Assembly: GCA_963693315.1 (NCBI GenBank)
Contig: OY856187.1
Coordinates: forward strand, 45,780,235-45,844,234
DNA from: Diogma glabrata
Lineage: Eukaryota > Arthropoda > Insecta > Diptera > Cylindrotomidae
Length of the DNA: 64,000 nt
Direction of reading: 5' to 3'
The position numbers and the translations under genes were made by a program. Numbering within the stretch: the stretch's first letter is position 1; each line of letters begins with the position of its first letter. Below, one piece after another: positions 1 to 10,892 of this stretch. The notes below the pieces were generated by a model. The model saw only the letters and a list, made by a program, of their open reading frames with translations. It made no database searches and was not told where the DNA came from.

Positions 1-2149
1 TGCAGTAAGCTATACCCCATCCATAAATGCTTTAAATTCCAAAGATACAATTTAGAATGCCGTTAAATATAAATAAAACACGTTTATGCACTTATTCTAC
101 TATGGCTATACAGTCTGAGTTAAAACCGTTCGTGCATCTTAAAAATCGTTGTGGCTTTGTTTCTTAAGCGAGTATTTTGTATTTACAAAACTCTCCAAGG
201 ATTTATAAATATCCATTCACGAGCGAATATAACGTTTTTGATTTATAGTAACCGTATTTTGATTCAACTTAAATTATCTTCAACACTCATAAATTCAAAT
301 ATTACCCAAGAAATATGTCAACAAATTTAAGTAAAATTTTTACGAATATAAATAAATAACTTTTACTTGAGAGATTTTAAAGAAAATTCTACGAAAAACG
401 AGATTCAAATAAAATACATAAATAAGTAAGAAGAAAATATATCTTAAATGTAACTAATCCTACGGGAAAATTTTAAAGGATTAACATATTTACGTTATCT
501 CTTTAGATTCATTTGTTGGCTAGAAAACTAAGTATTTATTCCTGGTTATTTTTGAGGGATTTCAAAAGTCATGATTTGTGGACATGTTTGTAACCTCAAA
601 ACATATGTTTGATGATCATAAAATAAACGGTTTGATGATACATAAGCTTTTAAATAAAAAAAATTAGTGCGTTTAAGGAGTGGGAATGTTTTAAAATTTT
701 GCGGATTGTGATTTCATTAAACATGTGGCTGAACCGATATCTTCCATTTATGAAAAACTTCAAAAAACTACTAGCAATTTCTAAAAAAAAAATTAGAAAG
801 ACTATAACATTATTTTGGTTATGGTTTTAATAATTTTATATCTTTCATACAACTAATATTTGGATTGGGAATAAACTAATATTTGACCTACGCTGCAAAA
901 CACCACCGTGAAAAAAACTGAAACACTTTAGATTTCAACCCACGTTGGATACCAGTTTGTGACTAGCTTCTTAGCCAATCTGGCGGCATACAAATAGTGA
1001 CGCTAGATTTTAGACATGCGTGAGCTCCTACAAACAATAAACAAACTGCAAAACTGACATTTCAGTTTGAATTGATTCTAGTGAAATGGAGTTAGTGAAT
1101 GTTTTAGTGGATATGTTGGAGAGTGGTTTAAGTTCACCGGTGGTGCTTTAGAACAATTATAGTACAGTTTCCGAGTTCGTAACCTAAAAATTGAAATAAT
1201 CTGAGCCTTATAGCGTTACGTACAGAGTTCGTAACGAATGACATTTTACAGAAATGGGAGGCTAAGGATGGTTGACTGCTTGCTTTCGTAAATGGTGATA
1301 TTTGATGATTTTATCTTGAGATTTTTCGATTCTCAACGTTGTCGACATCAGTAAAAACATTTTTGCAACAGCTTATGAGCATGCAACTATGAATCAAGAT
1401 ATTTGGCACTCGAGCTGCTCATCGGTTCAATGATTATTCTAATCACTATCGTAGAGTATCTAATTATAAATATTTATACCTAAAACTTTACATTTTCTTC
1501 TTTTCTTTCTTCTAACATTTTCTTAATTTTCTGAAAACGATAAATAAAATAAAGTTTTATATTTTGTATTTTTTATTTGTTTGTTTTATTTTAATTAAAA
1601 ATTAAATAAAATGTAAATTAATGCATAAATATATAAAATCGAGAAAATAAAATCAGAAACGAAAACAAATCTTTTAAATAATAAAAGAAAAAAATAAGAG
1701 TAAACCAAAGAAATTAATAAAAAATAAATTAAAATAACTGTCTTAAATAGAGATAATATTTTATTTGAATTAATTACTTTTTTTTATTATTTTATATTTA
1801 AAAGATTTATCTTGATAAAATATAAAAATAAAATGGAAATAATTAAAAACAACAAATTAATTAAGTATGGTAAAGAAAAAACGGTATTTTGTATAAAAAA
1901 ATTCATTTGTAATTCGATCCAAGTATCTTTTAAGATCAGAAACTGAACAACATTAACACCGAAGTAAACAAGCCGTAGTGTGCCGTCATTTGTCTTTGTG
2001 TCACTGGTTGTCATCATTTGCATTTTGAATTTGTTTAAATTAGGCAATATTAAGCATGATCTATAGGCTTTTGTTGCTGTACATTTTTAATTATTGTTGG
2101 ATTTTTTTCCTAAATTTTTTATCATTTTTCGGTTTCCATTGTTTATCAG
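1..2149. other. AT-rich non-coding (intronic) DNA
   Basis: There is no convincing exon, transposon frame or RNA gene here. The stretch is AT-rich with many short A and T runs, especially 1480-1900. Reading frames are short and have no recognisable motif. It is read as intron because a Slit-like exon lies on the + strand at 60558-60629. Confidence 0.6.
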
Positions 2150-3420
2150 TTGTTGGCTGTTGGATGTTGGTTGTTGAATGTTGATTGTTGGTTGTTGCTT
2201 GTTGGTTGTTGGTTGTTGTTTGTTGATTTTTGGTTGTTGGTTGTTGGTTGTTGGTTGTTGGTTGTTGGTTGTTGGTTGTTGGTTGTTGGTTGTTGGTTGT
2301 TGGTTGTTGGTTGTTGGTTGTTGGTTGTTGGTTGTTGGTTGTTGGTTGTTGGTTGTTGGTTGTTGGTTGTTGGTTGTTGGTTGTTGGTTGTTGGTTGTTG
2401 GTTGTTGGTTGTTGGTTGTTGGTTGTTGGTTGTTGGTTGTTGGTTGTTGGTTGTTGGTTGTTGGTTGTTGGTTGTTGGTTGTTGGTTGTTGGTTGTTGGT
2501 TGTTGGTTGTTGGTTGTTTGTTGTTGGTTGTTGGTTGTTGGTTGTTGGTTGTTGGTTGTTGGTTGTTGGTTGTTGGTTGTTGGTTGTTGGTTGTTGGTTG
2601 TTGGTTGTTGGTTGTTGGTTGTTGGTTGTTGGTTGTTGGTTGTTGGTTGTTGGTTGTTGGTTGTTGGTTGTTGGTTGTTGGTTGTTGGTTGTTGGTTGTT
2701 GGTTGTTGGTTGTTGGTTGTTGGTTGTTGGTTGTTGGTTGTTGGTTGTTGGTTGTTGGTTGTTGGTTGTTGGTTGTTGGTTGTTGGTTGTTGGTTGTTGG
2801 TTGTTGGTTGTTGGTTGTTGGTTGTTGGTTGTTGGTTGTTGGTTGTTGGTTGTTGGTTGTTGGTTGTTGGTTGTTGGTTGTTGGTTGTTAGTTGTTGGTT
2901 GTTGGTTGTTGGTTGTTGGTTGTTGATTGTTGGTTGTTGGTTGTTGGTTGTTGGTTGTTGGTTGTTGGTTGTTGGTTGTTGGTTGTTGGTTGTTGGTTGT
3001 TGGTTGTTGGTTGTTGGTTGTTGGTTGTTGGTTGTTGGTTGTTGGTTGTTGGTTGTTGGTTGTTGGTTGTTGGTTGTTGGTTGTTGGTTGTTGGTTGTTG
3101 GTTGTTGGTTGTTGGTTGTTGGTTGTTGGTTGTTGGTTGTTGGTTGTTGGTTGTTGGTTGTTGGTTGTTGGTTGTTGGTTATTGGTTGTTGGTTGTTGGT
3201 TGTTGGTTGTTGGTTGTTGGTTGTTGGTTGTTGGTTGTTAGTTGTTAGTTGTTGGTTGTTGGTTGTTGGTTGTCGGTTGTTGGTTGTTGGTTGTTGGTTG
3301 TTGTTGTTGTCGTTGTTGTTGGTTGTTGGTTGTTGGTTGTTGGTTGTTGGTTGTTGGTTGTTAGATGTTGGATGTTGTCTGTTTGTTGTTTCGTGTTGAT
3401 TGTTGGCCGTTGGTTTATTG
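2150..3420. repeat. Heptanucleotide satellite (TTGGTTG)n
   Basis: About 1.27 kb, roughly 180 copies, of the 7-base unit TTGGTTG (CAACCAA on the other strand). The core is almost perfect, with scattered single changes near 2517, 2887, 2926, 3181 and 3240-3270. The edges are more diverged (GTTGGATG, GTTGATTG, GTTGTCGTTG variants at 2150-2230 and 3270-3420), as expected when expansion is recent in the middle. Seven is not a multiple of three and the unit contains no stop in any phase, so the array is open in several frames on both strands and produces long false proteins with a 7-residue period (Gln-Pro-Thr-Thr-Asn-Asn-Gln on the minus strand). Regular GG pairs on one strand could allow weak two-layer G-quadruplexes; that is inference. 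Confidence 0.95.
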
Positions 3421-3608
3421 TTCATGAATAGTGATTGTTGGTATATTGCCGCCTGTGTTTCTGTCTTAATCAAAGTCTGATTGGTGTCTTTTAAACCAAA
3501 AAAGTTAATGTTCATCGCATGCGCAAAAATCATAAAATAGATCCCTTAAAGCTTTTGATTATCAAAAGATTTAAACAAAATGTTAAAAACGCAATAATAG
3601 TAGTTTAT
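3421..3608. other. Non-coding flank of the satellite
   Basis: Diverged edge of the heptanucleotide array followed by unremarkable AT-rich sequence. No gene is visible. Confidence 0.5.
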
Positions 3609-3733
3609 GTAACAAGTACGCAAAACATGGTTTTAGCGGACGAATCGTAATGTTTCCGGACGAGGCGCTAGCCGAGTCTGTAATATGAATATGAGTCTGC
3701 TAAAGCCATTTGCGTACGTGTTGCATACAACGT
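3609..3733. mobile_element. Short MITE-like palindrome
   Basis: Two arms of about 60 bases are imperfect reverse complements around a centre near 3670 (GGCGCTAGCC). The left arm carries GTACGCAAAACATGGTTTTA and the right arm, reversed, carries GTACGCAAATGGCTTTAGC. There is no coding capacity. The size and structure fit a MITE or a hairpin relic. I could not define a target duplication. Confidence 0.6.
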
Positions 3734-6233
3734 TTTTTTGTATTAGCTCTTAGGATTTTTTTCTAATTTATTGCTTAATTTGTATTCTTGCGTACCTAAA
3801 AATTTGATTTTTGAACAAAACTTATCAAAGCAATTGTGATTATAATTTGAAAATAATTATAATATAAAATGAAAAACAAATTTTGAATCCGCTAAAGTGT
3901 TGTCATAACGACTTTAAGTACTAGGCCGCTAAAATACAATTTTGCGGACTCTAAACAGTTCTAAAAGTAATCATTTTTCGGAGCTAATACTAAAAATATA
4001 ATTTAAATGAAAACTAAACTTTTAAAAAATGATTTTGAAATATTCTAAAAAAAATTATGATAATAATTTCATAGCCTATGCATATTTTATTAAAAATTCC
4101 ACATTCCGAATTAAAAAAATATTTGGATATTGTACGTATATGCATTAAAAATATTTTCTAAATAATAAATTCATAAATCATCTATCATCATATATTTTAT
4201 AGTAAATGGGGTAAAATTATAAAAATTTGCAGAAAATTTGTTTGCCAAAAATAACTAATGCATAAGTAGATAAAAATAAAAGTTTGTAAAATTTGCAAAA
4301 TATTTATTATTTATTGGATTTTTGAATGGACATTGTGGACTATAAGTTGGGACGAATAAATCTTTTATATGTTCTACTTCTACAAAACTTTCTTTACAAA
4401 CTCAATCGAAAAATAATTGATATTACTAAATTCAGCCACTTAACAACTAACAAGGATTAAAATAGCAACAGCAAAGAAGCAATAACAAACAACAACAATT
4501 CGTTGTGAATAACAATTAAAGTATTGATTATTATTTCTTCTAGTTTGTTTTTCCTACTCAGCAAAATAATTTTATTTCCGTTTGTTTTTCTCTGATTTTC
4601 TTTTTTTTTTGTTTAGGCAAATTCTATTATTATGTTGTTGTTATAAAATATTTTCGGAAAATTCTAATATTATTCATAGATTTTTGATTATTATTTTGAC
4701 TTTATGTTTAACACACAAACATTATATATAAATGGTACGAAAACAATTTTAATTAGAAATTTGTTATTCATATGGAATTGAAGTGGAATTAAATGGAAAG
4801 TGAGGGTAAAATGAGTTGGGTTGAATTACGGAAAGGTTTGTCAGTTAGGTATTGAAATGTTTTATAAAAAGGAAAATATTTGTAAACAAATTTTAGTTTT
4901 AGGAATTGTTTTGTCGGTCTTACACATATTAACAATATCCCCCTGCTTTGGTTTATGTACCAATTCAATAGTTCTAAGCTTAGTTTAAGTCTTTTGTCAG
5001 CGTTGTTGTTGATTTCATAAACTCTTCCAGTGCTATTTAGAAACGTTCTTAACGACGGTTTTAGCTCAGGCTGCTCATATTCGGATGTCTGGTCCTTTTC
5101 ACGTTCAAATAAATTTCAGTAACTGTAAGTCATCAACGAGAAAGTATTTTGATTACTTGATAGCATATAACCAGGTCCGATATTGGACAAACAAATAAAC
5201 AGTCAATGCTTTAGCTAACTGCACTGAAAGTTTCAGCGTCACTGACAATGGAATGGAGGAAATTATGAACTCAACTAATTTTGCTTTTACTCTCAATTAT
5301 CTCACATTTCAGTTTGTGGTTACTTTTATCGTAAAGCAATTAAGACTATAGAACAAAATTTATTAAAAAAAAACAAACAATAAACTGCATTTTAAAAATA
5401 ACCAACCATAAAATATTCTTACTTCATTATAATTTATTACAATTCTCATTAAAAAAATTCTGTACACATTCCCAAAGTAATAGGTAAAACAATAAAAATC
5501 TAATTTACAAGCAAACGTATTCAAGTACAAAGAAAAACAAAAGCCTGACGTTTAGAAGCAATTAAAGGTAGGAAATCTTGTTGTTCTATCTTATTCACTA
5601 ACATTTACACCTGAGGTCCCGAAGTTATTAATCAATGATCAATAAAAATTACAAAAGTATTTGAAAAGTTGAAGCATGAAAAATTAGCGTCAAACCAACA
5701 ATTAAAATAAAATAAGTTACAACGTTATCACTACACCATGCATAGAAAAAGAGTTAGTAACAAAATATCGTTATAACATTTAAAACTTAAAAGCTCAAAA
5801 GCTTAATCGAACACTCACATAAATTAAGCAAATCATAAAAATCTAAATAATCTTTTAAGTAAATAGCACAAAATGTCTCCTGTAATATTATCTATTTATA
5901 ATAGATTATTCACAAAACGTCGAATTTAAATATTTCAGATATGAATACACAATATCGTTCGTTATTAACACAAAACCAATAATAAATAATTAAATTTATT
6001 TATCTGTTCAATTAAAACTATAATCTAATTACTGTTTGGTTTACATGAACAAACGTACAAATTGGTAACCGGAAAACTACAGCAAATATTATGATACGAA
6101 ATAGAAATTGTGTTAAAACTATGAAGGAAGGCTTGAAAGTTATGGCTATGAAATAGATTAGTGAACAAGTTTTTCGGTCAAAACCACCACCACTACTGGT
6201 TTGATTAAAATTACCTTCAGAAAACATAAGAGC
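3734..6233. other. AT-rich non-coding DNA
   Basis: No recognisable gene or transposon. A CAA-rich patch at 4460-4500 and a T-rich patch at 4590-4620 are low-complexity. Reading frames are short and lack family motifs. Read as intron. Confidence 0.55.
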
Positions 6234-6333
6234 AGTTGACATGGTATCTTCGGATATTAAAAGAGTCTAAATAATGAATATTTCATATTTAGTGTGCTAA
6301 ACATGTCTAACTAATTAATAAAAAAAAAAAAAG
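6234..6333 (+). mobile_element. 5'-truncated LINE 3' end (Jockey-type, stub)
   Basis: The ~85 bases from CATGGTATCTTCGGATATTA to the terminal A run match, almost base for base, the reverse complement of 23866-23950, which is the 3' end of the Jockey-type LINE on the minus strand. The copy ends in an A run at about 6320-6333. Extreme 5' truncation plus a poly-A tail is the usual mark of target-primed LINE insertion. The match stops abruptly near 6234. I found no clear target-site duplication. Confidence 0.85.
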
Positions 6334-7417
6334 GGCTGGCTTGCTAAATGTCTACTGTTAATATTTTTCACAGCAATAGAGCCGTTGCCGGACCACGACC
6401 CGCGAGGCATTTTGGAAAGTTCCTTCAATGTCTAGAAAGAGTACGGACAATTACTTTTTGGTTGTCTACTGGACGGTTTTATTTGATCTTCCTATTATTT
6501 ACATGTGTTAATATCAAGTTGCAAAGGCAATCTTCCCGGAATACTGGTTTGTATATTTCAAACTGATGGGTGTATGAGATATTGATTGAATGTGACATCA
6601 TTTTTTCCTAATTTTGAAATGAATATCATCTTTTTCGTTCTACATGGTTCTGGAATATAGCCAAGTTGCATTTTACTTTTGTAAATGCCAGTTGAGTTAC
6701 AGGAATATATCTATAGCCCACATAATATGGTCTGCCATACTGTTCCAGTTGCCAACCAGACCTCTTAGCTTGGCCTTATATTTATTTTACTACTCACCTC
6801 TACTGCCATCGTACTCCCTTTCTTAATTTGAATAGCTCCTTATTCTACCAAGTAGAGTTTTGTTACTCTTTTGGTACAAACGAATTGGCCAGCAGGCTGT
6901 AAATGTTTGGATAGTGGCCAGAAGTACCTTCTAGAGCCTTTAATAATAAAATTTCTAAAAAAACCTCATCATTTTGGTTTGCAATGCAAGCTTTCGGTGA
7001 ATTGGTGTCAGTATCCAATAGTACCTTCGCCATCATGTTTGATGGCCACTTCAATCTGGTCCTATAAACCTTGTCAACTGCGAATTTTCGTTGAAATTCT
7101 GAAAAGTAAAATAAATTTTTAGTACATTTATAATTTCATTAAAACAATAGTTTAACTGTTACATTTTTCAGAACGGGTTTCTCATTTAGTAACCTTTCTT
7201 TCCTGAACTTTATGTAAAAAACAAATCATAATCATTAATGAATATACAAGAAATTCCGGTATAACTGAATCTAGTCATTTTAACTTAACTGATTTCTCCG
7301 AACTGTTTAATCTGGTTGACACCAGAATAAATACCAATTAAAGTCATATTGCTTTGAATGATTTCATGTAAATCGATGCAACAATTTTTAACGTTTGCCT
7401 ACAAAAACAAACAGTAG
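6334..7417. other. Anonymous DNA after the LINE stub
   Basis: Somewhat richer in GC than its surroundings, but with no gene I can support. The minus strand at 6400-6440 contains a phrase resembling reverse-transcriptase box A (Leu-Phe-Leu-Asp-Ile-Glu-Gly), too short to call. Overlapping open frames near 6863-7122 on both strands match nothing I know. Confidence 0.4.
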
Positions 7418-7542
7418 TGGACCTCAATATATTTCCTCATATATTCCGGATATTTAATTTGTAGTATAGTCGGTCTGATATGGATAGAAACTCATGAAAG
7501 ATAAAGAGGGACCAATATATGAGAGAGATATATTGAGGTCCA
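7418..7542. repeat. Inverted repeat at the left edge of repeat A
   Basis: TGGACCTCAATATATTTCC at 7418 is mirrored by GAGATATATTGAGGTCCA ending at 7542, giving arms of about 28 bases around a ~65-base loop. Only the right arm occurs in the second copy of repeat A (13727-13757), so the left arm is specific to this locus or was lost from the other. Confidence 0.65.
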
Positions 7543-8039
7543 TTACATGAAAAATTCAATTCTGTTTTGTCAATTCTGTTTTACGCTTCTGGATGAAAAA
7601 AGAAGATTGTTATTTCTTTGAGTCAAGCATTGTCGATCATTGTGGAATTTGATTTAACCACAAAAATAGTAAAGTAAAGCCACAGAAATAACATCAATTT
7701 GGCAATAATTATTAAATAACATAAATGCCTGTTTTTTATTATAAGATACTAAAAGGTTGTAACTAAATTGTAAAATTGTAATACGCAATAAAATTGATTA
7801 ACAAAATAGACGAGGAAATAAAGCACTAAACCTAAGCAAATTGGCAGAGCTAGATGGATCGATATGCGGTTTTTTGAATTCGATTCAGGAAGCCGTCAGG
7901 AAAGTTTGTGAGTAGCCACTCTTTGGCAAATGCATATTGCACCCGTGCATAAGAAAAATGCATTTTTTAAAAGTGCATTCAGTGATCTGATTAAAAAAAA
8001 TTCATAACTTGGTCAATGATCACAGAAATAGACCCATTT

Positions 8040-8700
8040 TTGGTATTCGGGGGTTGGTCGCTGAACATGAAAGTGATGATGACCTCCGGAGTACCTAGGG
8101 GCCAGGGCGGGCTATATGCACCTCATCTCCTGGAACTTTCCATAAATTCAGCTCGAAATTGATCGAAGCTTGTTACTCGGGGGGTTTTGTGGCCGCAGAA
8201 CACGAATATGATGTCGGCGATGATCTTTGGAGTACCTAGGGGCCAGAGCGGGCTATATACACCTCATCTTCTGGAACTTTCCATAAATTCAGCTCGAAAT
8301 CGATCGAATCTCGTTACTCGGGGGTTTTTGGGGTCGCTGAACACGAATATCATGTTGGCGATTGCCTTCGGAGTACTTAGGGCCCAGGGCGGGTTATATG
8401 CACCTCATCTACTGGAACTTTCCATAAATTCAGCCCGAAATTGATCGAAGCTCGTTACTCGGAGGTTTTTGGGGCCGCTGAACATGAATATGATGTCTGC
8501 GATGACCTTCAGAGTACATAGGGGCCAGGGCGGGTTATATACACCTCATATCCATGAACTTTCCATAGATTCAGATCGAAATTTATCGAATCTCATTACT
8601 CGGGAGTTTTCGGGGTCGCAGAACACGAATATGATGTCGGCGATGATCCTCGGAGTACCTGGGGCCCAGGGCGGCTATACTTAACTCATATCCTGAAAAT
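8040..8700 (+). repeat. Subterminal tandem repeats of FB1, forward arm
   Basis: About five units of 139-142 bases. Conserved phrases in each unit are CGCTGAACACGAATATGATG, GAGTACCTAGGGGCCAG, GAACTTTCCATAAATTCAG and CTCGTTACTCGG. The same unit occurs inverted at 9180-9920 and again in FB2. Open frames across these units are by-products of the repeat. Confidence 0.85.
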
Positions 8701-8712
8701 TTCCATAATTAA

Positions 8713-9057
8713 AACTCGAATATTTTATTTTTTTTATTATTGAAAAGAGTTTTACAAAAATTTTTACGTCATGGAGAAAATTTCCTAAATCCAGCCGACT
8801 GGGGATGGGAGCTGATCGACAATTCCTTGGTTCCAATAAGAATGATTAAGCCACCCAGCTCACCCCATAAAACAGACTGTGGTAATTCTTGTGGATGCCG
8901 AAAGCACGGATTAACTTGCAATATTGCATCTAAAAATTTTGTAGGGTCAAACTGCACGAACATGGAAAAATTTGCGGAATCACAATTTTCAGAAAATCTG
9001 GACGAAAATTTTCTTGATGAAGAAAATATGTGCACGAACGTCGAAGAAAATGAATAA
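8713..9057 (+). pseudogene. Cysteine-rich tail fragment of an uncharacterised arthropod transposon-like protein
   Basis: This frame is open from 8713 to a stop at 9057 and lies in the unique centre of FB1. There is no ATG near its beginning; the first in-frame ATG is at about 8842, inside the conserved part, so it is probably the 3' remnant of a longer gene. The order of features is Asn-Pro-x-x-Trp-Gly-Trp-Glu-Leu, Leu-Val-Pro, Pro-Pro-Ser-Ser, and then a cysteine cluster reading DCGNSCGCRKHGLTC and ending GSNCTN. From memory, the same order (NP..WGW, LVP, PPAP, CxC..GLxC, G..CTN) forms the C-terminal tail of many uncharacterised proteins in arthropod genomes that behave like transposon products. 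Here part of the first cysteine pair and the middle cysteines are missing. The function is unknown; zinc binding is a guess. The acidic end after the cluster is Glu- and Asn-rich. Confidence 0.6.
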
Positions 9058-9179
9058 ATTGTGTAAATCGAAATAAATAAAACATTTGTATTATAAATAC
9101 TTTACGGCTTTTTTCCTTTATTATATTCGTCAAATAAATAAGATATAAATAAATAAGATTGTAACAAACAGATGGAAAC

Positions 9180-9920
9180 TCTTTACTCCAGGATTTTTAA
9201 GGTCACTGAAGTTCGAGCCCTAGGTACTGCGGTCATCATCGACGGTCATCATCGACATAATATTTGTGTTCAGCGACCCCAAAACCCCCGAATAACGAGA
9301 GCCCAGGGCGTCGCAGACATCATATTCGTGTTCATCGGCCCCAGAAACCTCCGACCGAGCAACGTGTCTCAATTTCGAGCTGAATTTATGGAAAGTTCCA
9401 GGAGATGAGTGAGACATACCCGGCCTGGGCCCTAGGTACTCTGAGGGTCATCGCCGACATCATATTCGTGTTCAGCGACCCTAAAAACCCCCGAGTAATG
9501 AGCTTCGATCAATTTCGAGTTGAATTTATGGAAAGTTTCCGGAGATGAGTTAGACATACCCGCCCTGGGCCTCAGGTACTCCGAGGGTTATCGCCGACAT
9601 CATATTCGTGTCCAGCGACCCCAAAAACCCCCGAGCAACGAACTTCGATCAATTTTGAGCTGAATTAATAGAAAGTTCCAGTAGATGAGTTAGACATACC
9701 CGCTCTGGGCCCTAGGTACTCCGAGGGTCATCGCCGACATCATATTCGTATTCAGCGACCCTAAAAACTCCCGAGTAGCGAGCTTCGATCAATTTCGAGC
9801 TGAATTTATGGAAAGTTCCAGAGATGAGGTGCATATAACCCGCCCTGGCCTCTAGGTACTCCAGAGGTCATCGCCGACATCATATTCGTGTTCAGCGGCC
9901 CCAAAAATCCCCGAATAACA
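9180..9920 (-). repeat. Subterminal tandem repeats of FB1, inverted arm
   Basis: Five to six inverted units of ~140 bases matching 8040-8700. Repeated phrases are GACATCATATTCGTGTTCAG, CCTAGGTACTCCGAGGGTCA and TTATGGAAAGTTCCAG. With the outer TIR this lets each strand fold back over ~0.9 kb. Confidence 0.85.
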
Positions 9921-10550
9921 AAAACGCTTCTATTTCTGTGATCATTGACGAAGTTATGAATCTTTTTTAATCAGATCACTGAATGCTCTTTTAAAAAATG
10001 CATTTTTCTTATGCACGGGTGCAATATGCATTTGCCGAAAAGTGGCTATGTTCATAAACTTTTCTGACGGCTTCCTGAATTGAATGCAAAAAGCCGCATC
10101 TCGATCCATCTGAGTCTGCCAATTTGCTTAGGTTTATCCTATTTTTGTGCTTTATTTCCTCGCCTAAAAGTGTTTTTGTGGAAAATATTGATTTAAAGTT
10201 TTTTAAAGAGTGAAAACATTGAAAATTGAACCGACAAAAATAGAAAAGAAGGCAAAATATATTCCTTGTTTAAAGTGAATTTGTGCCATTTTCTGGATAA
10301 ACGGTGATTAACGAGTGGCTAAATATTAATAGAACCGAAAGTACATTGCAATAATACTACAACCTGAGATATTATGAGAGAAATTTCGATGATATTGGTT
10401 CGATTTAATGGCAATTAGAAGTAATTAAGGTTCCAACACGTATCTTATCGTGAAAGAGAACTGGCTCTGACATCCAATGATTTCACACAATTTTTTGTTG
10501 TGATGCATATGCTAATTATGCTTATAAACCTTGGACTGAAAGTATTCCTA

Positions 10551-10750
10551 NNNNNNNNNNNNNNNNNNNNNNNNNNNNNNNNNNNNNNNNNNNNNNNNNN
10601 NNNNNNNNNNNNNNNNNNNNNNNNNNNNNNNNNNNNNNNNNNNNNNNNNNNNNNNNNNNNNNNNNNNNNNNNNNNNNNNNNNNNNNNNNNNNNNNNNNNN
10701 NNNNNNNNNNNNNNNNNNNNNNNNNNNNNNNNNNNNNNNNNNNNNNNNNN
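10551..10750. other. Assembly gap (200 N)
   Basis: A run of exactly 200 N. The size is conventional and need not be the true length. Left of the gap the sequence is repeat A and would be expected to continue like 15612 onward; right of it lies the 3' flank of the Penelope-like element. Confidence 0.99.
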
Positions 10751-10892
10751 AAAAATTCTAAATATCAATATTCAAAATTGAGTTGTAATAATTTTGAATA
10801 TAAAATGAATCCTTTTGTTTATTAATAGAATTTTTGCTCTGTTTGATATGCAGCATTTCGAGAATATTCAGTTTTCCAAAATTTAATTCCTT

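Larger units (their letters stand above)
7807..10166. mobile_element. Foldback-type element FB1 (long TIRs, subterminal 140-bp repeats)
   Basis: A 2.36 kb element with ends TAGACGAGGAAATA and, inverted, TAGGCGAGGAAATA. Each arm is about 0.9 kb: an outer ~230 bases (7807-8035 against 9930-10166) and then about five tandem units of ~140 bases (8040-8700 forward, 9180-9920 inverted), each with the phrase GAACACGAATATGATGTC or its complement. A ~460-base centre (8710-9170) is unique and holds a protein-tail fragment. The second copy of repeat A at 15206-15230 is the empty site: AACAAAAGTG there corresponds to AACAAAA, then the element, then AAAGTG here. That gives a 3-4 base A-run duplication. 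No transposase is present, so it is non-autonomous; the superfamily is not determined. Confidence 0.88.
7475..10550 (+). repeat. Dispersed repeat A, copy 1 (split by foldback element FB1)
   Basis: 7475-7806 and 10167-10550 together match 13693-13990 plus 15206-15600 in the same order and orientation, at roughly 90% by eye. In this copy FB1 is inserted between the two parts. The right part holds fragments that look once-coding: Asp-Ala-Tyr-Ala-Asn-Tyr followed by Lys-Pro-Trp-Thr-Glu-Ser can be read just before the assembly gap, with stops upstream. I cannot name the family. The copy runs into the gap at 10551. Confidence 0.75.

Noticed and set aside
2150..3420. Telomere-like repeat.
   Set aside because: The unit is TTGGTTG, not the insect TTAGG repeat, and it lies inside otherwise ordinary intronic sequence.
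2091..3533. 480-residue open frame with QPTTNNQ repeats (minus strand) and several Val-Gly-Cys-Trp-Leu-Leu frames (plus strand).
   Set aside because: A 7-base unit without stops is open in several frames on both strands. The frames extend only a short way beyond the satellite and have no domain.
6360..6460. Reverse-transcriptase box A on the minus strand (Leu-Phe-Leu-Asp-Ile-Glu-Gly-Thr-Phe).
   Set aside because: Only about a dozen residues fit, with stops on both sides and no second RT block nearby. Chance or an extremely decayed relic.
8187..8684. Repeated small frames in the FB1 arms (also 9172-9417).
   Set aside because: Produced by the 140-base tandem unit; no motif, and the inverted arm gives mirror frames.
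10445..10781. Open frames running through the assembly gap.
   Set aside because: They consist mostly of unknown residues from the N run and have no support.
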